A stretch of 64,000 bases of DNA from Acidiphilium sp. (GTDB lineage Bacteria; Pseudomonadota; Alphaproteobacteria; Acetobacterales; Acetobacteraceae), in the NCBI GenBank assembly GCA_028688905.1, contig JAQTXH010000002.1, positions 269,061 through 333,060 of the forward strand, read 5' to 3'. Below the pieces are notes generated by a model, which saw only the letters and a list, made by a program, of their open reading frames with translations, did no database searches and had not been told where the DNA came from. Within the stretch, counting starts at the first letter, position 1. The number at the start of each line of letters is the position of its first letter. A program made the position numbers and the translations under genes. Below, piece by piece: positions 60,405 through 64,000 of this stretch.

Positions 60405-61439
60405 GTGGATGGCTTGCTGACTTCCGAGCACAGTACCTATGGTGCAGGCAACCCTCCAGAGGGCGATGCTCTGCACCGGCTTGCGTCGCTTTTGGCGACG
60501 GACATGGCTGCAACCAACGCTGAGATCGTTGCGCGCATGGCCAGCAAGGTCGAATTGATCCCGCAACTGGCGGCGCACTTGATCGCGGCAGGGGGGAAAC
60601 GGCTGCGGCCGCTGCTCACCCTGGCTTCAGCCCGATTGTGCGGGTATCGCGGCGATCGGCACGTGCGGCTCGCGGCCTGCGTCGAATTTATCCACACCGC
60701 GACACTGTTGCACGACGATGTGGTCGATGAAAGCGGGTTGAGACGCGGACTGGCGAGTGCGAATTCGGTGTTTGGCAACAAAGCGCCCGTCTTGGTGGGT
60801 GATTTTTTGTTCGCGCGCGCGTTCGAGTTGATGGTGGCGGATGGTTCGCTCGACGTGTTGCGGATTCTCTGCAAGGCATCTGCGACGATCGCGGAGGGCG
60901 AGGTTCTGCAATTATCGACGCAGAATGACCTTCGAACCGATATTCCCCAGTATTTCAAAGTGATCGAGGGAAAGACGGCGGCTTTGTTTGCCGCTGCCTG
61001 CGAGATCGGTGCCGTGGTGGCACAGCGTGATGCTTCGACCTGCGCCGCCCTGTCGGCGTATGGTGCCGCGTTGGGTATGGCGTTCCAGCTTGTAGACGAT
61101 GCCCTCGACTATGCCGCGGATCAGAGCGAGTTGGGCAAAACGGTCGGCGACGATTTCCGTGAAGGAAAACTGACCTACCCCGTATTGATCGCCTACGCGG
61201 CTGGCGACGCCCAGGAGCGCGGCTTTTGGCATCGCACGATCGAGATCGGCGATCAGACTGATGCGGATCTGGCGACGGCGTTCGGCTTGATTGCCCGGCA
61301 CGATGCCATCGGCCAGACGATTGGTCGCGCGCAGATGTTTGCCCGTGACGCCAAAATGTCTCTCGGGGTGATGCCCGACGAACCGGTGCGCGGCCTCATG
61401 ATGGAAGCCGCAGACTATGCGGTTTCGCGCCGTCGTTGA
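60405..61439 (+). CDS. ispB: Polyprenyl (octa/decaprenyl) diphosphate synthase
   Basis: A 344-residue trans-prenyltransferase making the ubiquinone side chain. First Asp-rich motif HDDVVDESGLRRG (DDVVD, 104-108), second FQLVDDALDY (DDALD, 231-235), plus GGKRLRP and the KTAALF motif. The chain length of the product cannot be read. The GTG 60405 start lies in a 129-bp divergent gap from the DUF2007 gene. It ends 14 bp from the convergent diguanylate cyclase. Confidence 0.93.
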   Translation: MDGLLTSEHSTYGAGNPPEGDALHRLASLLATDMAATNAEIVARMASKVELIPQLAAHLIAAGGKRLRPLLTLASARLCGYRGDRHVRLAACVEFIHTATLLHDDVVDESGLRRGLASANSVFGNKAPVLVGDFLFARAFELMVADGSLDVLRILCKASATIAEGEVLQLSTQNDLRTDIPQYFKVIEGKTAALFAAACEIGAVVAQRDASTCAALSAYGAALGMAFQLVDDALDYAADQSELGKTVGDDFREGKLTYPVLIAYAAGDAQERGFWHRTIEIGDQTDADLATAFGLIARHDAIGQTIGRAQMFARDAKMSLGVMPDEPVRGLMMEAADYAVSRRR

Positions 61440-61453
61440 CCAACGATCCGCCG

Positions 61454-63325
61454 TCAGGTCGCTATGACGATGCTCCCGCGTTTCACTTTGGCTCGGTACA
61501 GGGCCTTGTCGGCGCGTTCGATCAACATTTGCGGGGTCAGGGTCTGATCGGGGCACACGCAATCGATGCCGATGCTGACCGACAGAAACCCGGACGGCGC
61601 GATTTCATGAACGATCTGGATATCGCGAATCCCATCGCGGATACGTTCGGCGACGGCGCGGGCACCGCTTAGAAACGTTGCGGGCAGGATCACCGCAAAT
61701 TCCTCGCCGCCGATGCGTGTCGCAAGATCAGCGGGGCGTAACGCGCCACCGCCGACGATCGAGGCGATTTGTCGCAGGGCGGCGTCGCCAGCCGGATGGC
61801 CATAGTGATCGTTATAGGCCTTGAACAGGTCAACATCGATCAGAACCAGCGAAATGTCGATCTGTTCGCGCAAGGCGCGCCTCCATTCGCTGTCGAGATG
61901 GTCGTTGAAGCGTCTTCGGTTGGCAAGTCCGGTGAGGGTATCGGTATTGGCCAGTCGGTCGAGTCGTCGGAGATCGGCGTTCCGGCGGTCTTCTTCGGCG
62001 CGCCGTGTGGAAATATCGCGCACAACGCTGACAAGTTCGACATCGTGATTGGGGCGGCGCTGCCCGATCCGCGTTTTCATTTCCGTCCATACATGGTGAG
62101 CGGTCGCTTCGTGACGGAGACGCAGTTCGGCGGTCACCTCACGGGTCTCGCCTCCCAGTGTTGCCAGGATGCTTCGCACCGCCGTCGCGTCGTCGGGGTG
62201 GATCAGGTCGAATGCCGAGCGGCCGGTCAACGCATCGCCCGCGATGCCGATGAGACGTTCTGCCGCGGGCGATGCATATAGGATCGTGCCGTCTTGAAGA
62301 GTGACAAGGATTGTATCGGCGGAGATTTCGGCCAGCACTTTGTATCGGGCGGCCCGGGCTACAATGGCCGCCTTTTGAGAGCGAAGCTGCGCAATCATGA
62401 GGCCGCGTCGTTCGAAGACCAGAGCAATCGGCGTCGCCGCCGCAAATCCGGTCAGGACAAACGCCTGCAACAGCAGAATACGCGACGTGATGCTGGCGGG
62501 TTCCAGGGCAACAATCGGGCCATGGCCCATGGCGGTGCGATACAGTGCGAACATCGCCAGCGCGGTTATGCCGAGGCAGGTGAATTCAAACCCGGCAATC
62601 ATGCCGAGGCATGCGAAGAGCAGCGGCATAATGAACAAGGGGGCGACGTTTTTTTGATGAAATGTCGCGATCAGAAGTATCAGGCAGATGACAAGCGCGG
62701 CACTCGAACGGAACCGCCTGCCTGATGGAAACAATGGCCGGCGTGTTCTATTGAGAATGACGATGCCCGCCATGGTGAATATCAGATTTCCCAGAGCGTG
62801 AGCCGCGAACCACACACGCCAGGCGGCGGAAACGCCGGAAGGATCGGTCAGGGCAGAATTAACGCTGCTGGCAAGCGCTCCGAGCGCCGGCCCCACCACG
62901 CCGACCGCCACGACAAATTTGAGCAGACCGTCAAGGCGTCTGATGCGCGGTCGTGGACCAAAGGGGAGCCAAGCGACAGCGATTGCGCTGGTGATCTCGA
63001 TACAATTGGCGATGGGAAGACAAATCGTTTGGGCGATCGATGCGCCTGTGATCAACTCGGCGACGGTGTTGCCCAGCCACCCTGCCGCGATGACGAGCAA
63101 CGGACGCTGCCAGCGCGACGGCCGGCGCGCCAGCAGAAGAGCAAGCGGCACTGCATTCGCCGGCCAGAACGCTGGAATTCCACTGTCAACCTGACAAAAA
63201 GACAGGCTGGCAAGGGCCAGCGCGCCGACCAGGGCCGCGATGGCACCAAATGCGACCCCGGATAAGCCAAGGGTTTTGGCTGTCACTGCGTGGCGCGGCG
63301 AAAGCAGCGCGCGGCCGCGTGCCAT
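61454..63325 (-). CDS. Diguanylate cyclase with MASE1, PAS and GGDEF domains
   Basis: A 623-residue membrane sensor producing cyclic di-GMP. Residues 15-300 hold about eight membrane segments of the MASE1 type (ALASLSFCQVDSGIPAFWPA, NAVPLALLL). A PAS domain (about 325-445, VLAEISADTILVTLQDG) follows. The GGDEF domain has an intact active site GGEEF (539-543) and an inhibitory RxxD site five residues upstream (RPAD, 530-533). Thus it should be active with product inhibition. It could affect the pili, flagella and exopolysaccharide encoded nearby. Confidence 0.93.
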   Translation of the reverse strand: MARGRALLSPRHAVTAKTLGLSGVAFGAIAALVGALALASLSFCQVDSGIPAFWPANAVPLALLLARRPSRWQRPLLVIAAGWLGNTVAELITGASIAQTICLPIANCIEITSAIAVAWLPFGPRPRIRRLDGLLKFVVAVGVVGPALGALASSVNSALTDPSGVSAAWRVWFAAHALGNLIFTMAGIVILNRTRRPLFPSGRRFRSSAALVICLILLIATFHQKNVAPLFIMPLLFACLGMIAGFEFTCLGITALAMFALYRTAMGHGPIVALEPASITSRILLLQAFVLTGFAAATPIALVFERRGLMIAQLRSQKAAIVARAARYKVLAEISADTILVTLQDGTILYASPAAERLIGIAGDALTGRSAFDLIHPDDATAVRSILATLGGETREVTAELRLRHEATAHHVWTEMKTRIGQRRPNHDVELVSVVRDISTRRAEEDRRNADLRRLDRLANTDTLTGLANRRRFNDHLDSEWRRALREQIDISLVLIDVDLFKAYNDHYGHPAGDAALRQIASIVGGGALRPADLATRIGGEEFAVILPATFLSGARAVAERIRDGIRDIQIVHEIAPSGFLSVSIGIDCVCPDQTLTPQMLIERADKALYRAKVKRGSIVIAT

Positions 63326-63426
63326 GATGGCGGCGTTTGGTCTGTAGACAATGGTTGGTCCTGACCTGATTCGAAATCTTGAGCGTCGGTTTCGATATCA
63401 AATCAGACTTTGGTGAAGATCCGGTT

Positions 63427-63457
63427 AAAAAACGCCCCGACCACGTCGTGGCCGGGG
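63427..63457 (-). terminator. Rho-independent terminator of the hydrolase gene
   Basis: On the minus strand CCCCGGCCACG is followed by A and CGTGGTCGGGG, then CGTTTTTTAA. One mismatch in an 11-bp stem with a T6 run. It lies about 95 bp after the hydrolase stop codon. Confidence 0.8.
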
Positions 63458-63552
63458 TGCATCACCGGATTTTTTTTCGAACCCCGAAAATCATTGGCGG
63501 GAAGTCGTGTCCAGCTCCAATTGATCGGGTTCAGGTGACGGCCATACGCGGA

Positions 63553-64000
63553 TCAGTCAGCGGCAAGAGCCATATGTTTACGGGCGATCTCGCCGCTAAC
63601 ATATGATTCTACGGCGTCGCCAATCGCGTCCGCATGATGGGCAAATACATGATCGGCACCTGTCATCACCCGATAATCGACCGCGACGCCTTTTTGGGTG
63701 TTGAGTTTGTCGACCAGTTTGCGAACAGACGCTTCCGGTACCAATTCGTCGGCATCGCCATGGATCATCAGGCCGCCACACGGGCAGGGGGCCAGAAAGC
63801 CAAAATCGTAGTGAGCCGCCGGGGTTCCAACGCTGATCCATCCGGAAACCTCGGGTCTGCGCATCAGCAATTGCATACTGACGAAGGCACCAAACGAATA
63901 CCCGGCAATCCACAGCCCGTTGTGACCAGGGTTCAGTGCCTGCATCCAGTCGAGTGCGGCGGCGGCGTCGTTGATTTCGCCCATCCCGCCGTCGTAATTG
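63553..64000 (-). CDS. Alpha/beta hydrolase, 5' end outside window
   Basis: The frame is open to the window edge (upstream residues NYDGG before MGEIND), so at least 149 residues are visible, the C-terminal two thirds of a roughly 210-residue protein. The nucleophile elbow GYSFG with Ser, the HGDADELVP acid site and the ADHVFAHHAD segment with catalytic His are those of dienelactone-hydrolase-like or serine aminopeptidase-like (YpfH/CIA30-neighbour) hydrolases. The substrate is unknown. Confidence 0.85.
   Translation of the reverse strand, partial: NYDGGMGEINDAAAALDWMQALNPGHNGLWIAGYSFGAFVSMQLLMRRPEVSGWISVGTPAAHYDFGFLAPCPCGGLMIHGDADELVPEASVRKLVDKLNTQKGVAVDYRVMTGADHVFAHHADAIGDAVESYVSGEIARKHMALAAD

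Noticed and set aside
1-64000. CRISPR arrays
   Set aside because: No series of regularly spaced direct repeats was seen; the tandem repeats present are short and in or beside genes.

Overview
The window is GC-rich (roughly 60-65 % by eye) and reads as the chromosome of an alphaproteobacterium, most likely in the Acetobacteraceae and perhaps an acidophile relative. Pointers are an Entner-Doudoroff cluster, a class I lysyl-tRNA synthetase, a complex I NDUFS4-like accessory subunit lying between two tRNA genes next to a DUF192 gene, a degraded IS5/IS1031-type transposase, a DUF6468/MotE flagellar module and a complete-looking exosortase A locus. Genus-level placement is not possible by reading alone.

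Layout. 1-5 kb: end of a sugar ABC-transporter ATPase, then zwf-edd-eda (glucose-6-phosphate to pyruvate plus glyceraldehyde-3-phosphate) and a DUF983 protein. 5.1-6.4 kb: an antiporter-like membrane protein on the minus strand. 6.5-9.5 kb: a decayed molybdenum-hydroxylase maturation operon (coxG, a coxD remnant, XdhC split into two genes, a MocA stub) ending in a 2-hydroxyacid dehydrogenase. 9.5-12.1 kb: three Tad/Cpa pilus genes (secretin, lipoprotein, TPR protein). 12.6-15.4 kb: tRNA-Arg, NDUFS4-like, tRNA-Pro, DUF192, prfC. 15.4-21.4 kb: accessory block with composite repeats, an orphan membrane protein, an MmeI-like restriction-modification enzyme, two unrecognised minus-strand genes and a frameshifted gene. 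21.5-24.4 kb: lysS (class I), a GT4 glycosyltransferase and a small membrane protein.

24.4-46.5 kb is an exosortase A (XrtA/PEP-CTERM) exopolysaccharide locus. The minus-strand arm carries a sugar transferase, PrsK, PrsR, PrsT, an O-antigen-ligase-like protein, a small membrane protein and GT4. The plus-strand arm carries a Wza-like exporter, chain-length determinant, tyrosine-kinase-like ATPase, outer-membrane beta-barrel, AAA ATPase, polysaccharide deacetylase, FemAB, glycosyltransferase, XrtA fused to EpsI, and two GT2 enzymes. A 730-bp AT-rich region separates the arms. A 1340-residue secreted repeat protein follows (46.8-50.9 kb). No PEP-CTERM substrate is encoded in the window.

50.9-59.3 kb is flagellar: flgF-flgG-flgA-flgH on the minus strand and fliL, a DUF6468 protein, a MotE-like protein and a 795-residue unrecognised protein on the plus strand, with a dead IS element between them. 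59.3-64 kb holds a TrmN6-like methyltransferase, a DUF2007 protein, a polyprenyl diphosphate synthase, a MASE1-PAS-GGDEF diguanylate cyclase and the 3' part of an alpha/beta hydrolase.

Points that stand out: an 8.8-kb segment (about 13.1-21.9 kb) whose strand composition is the reverse of everything around it and whose right edge falls inside lysS; a family of roughly 103-bp hairpin-bearing repeats; composite hairpin repeats around the restriction island; several in-gene tandem duplications; and a mosaic AT-rich/GC-rich glycosyltransferase at the end of the exopolysaccharide operon.
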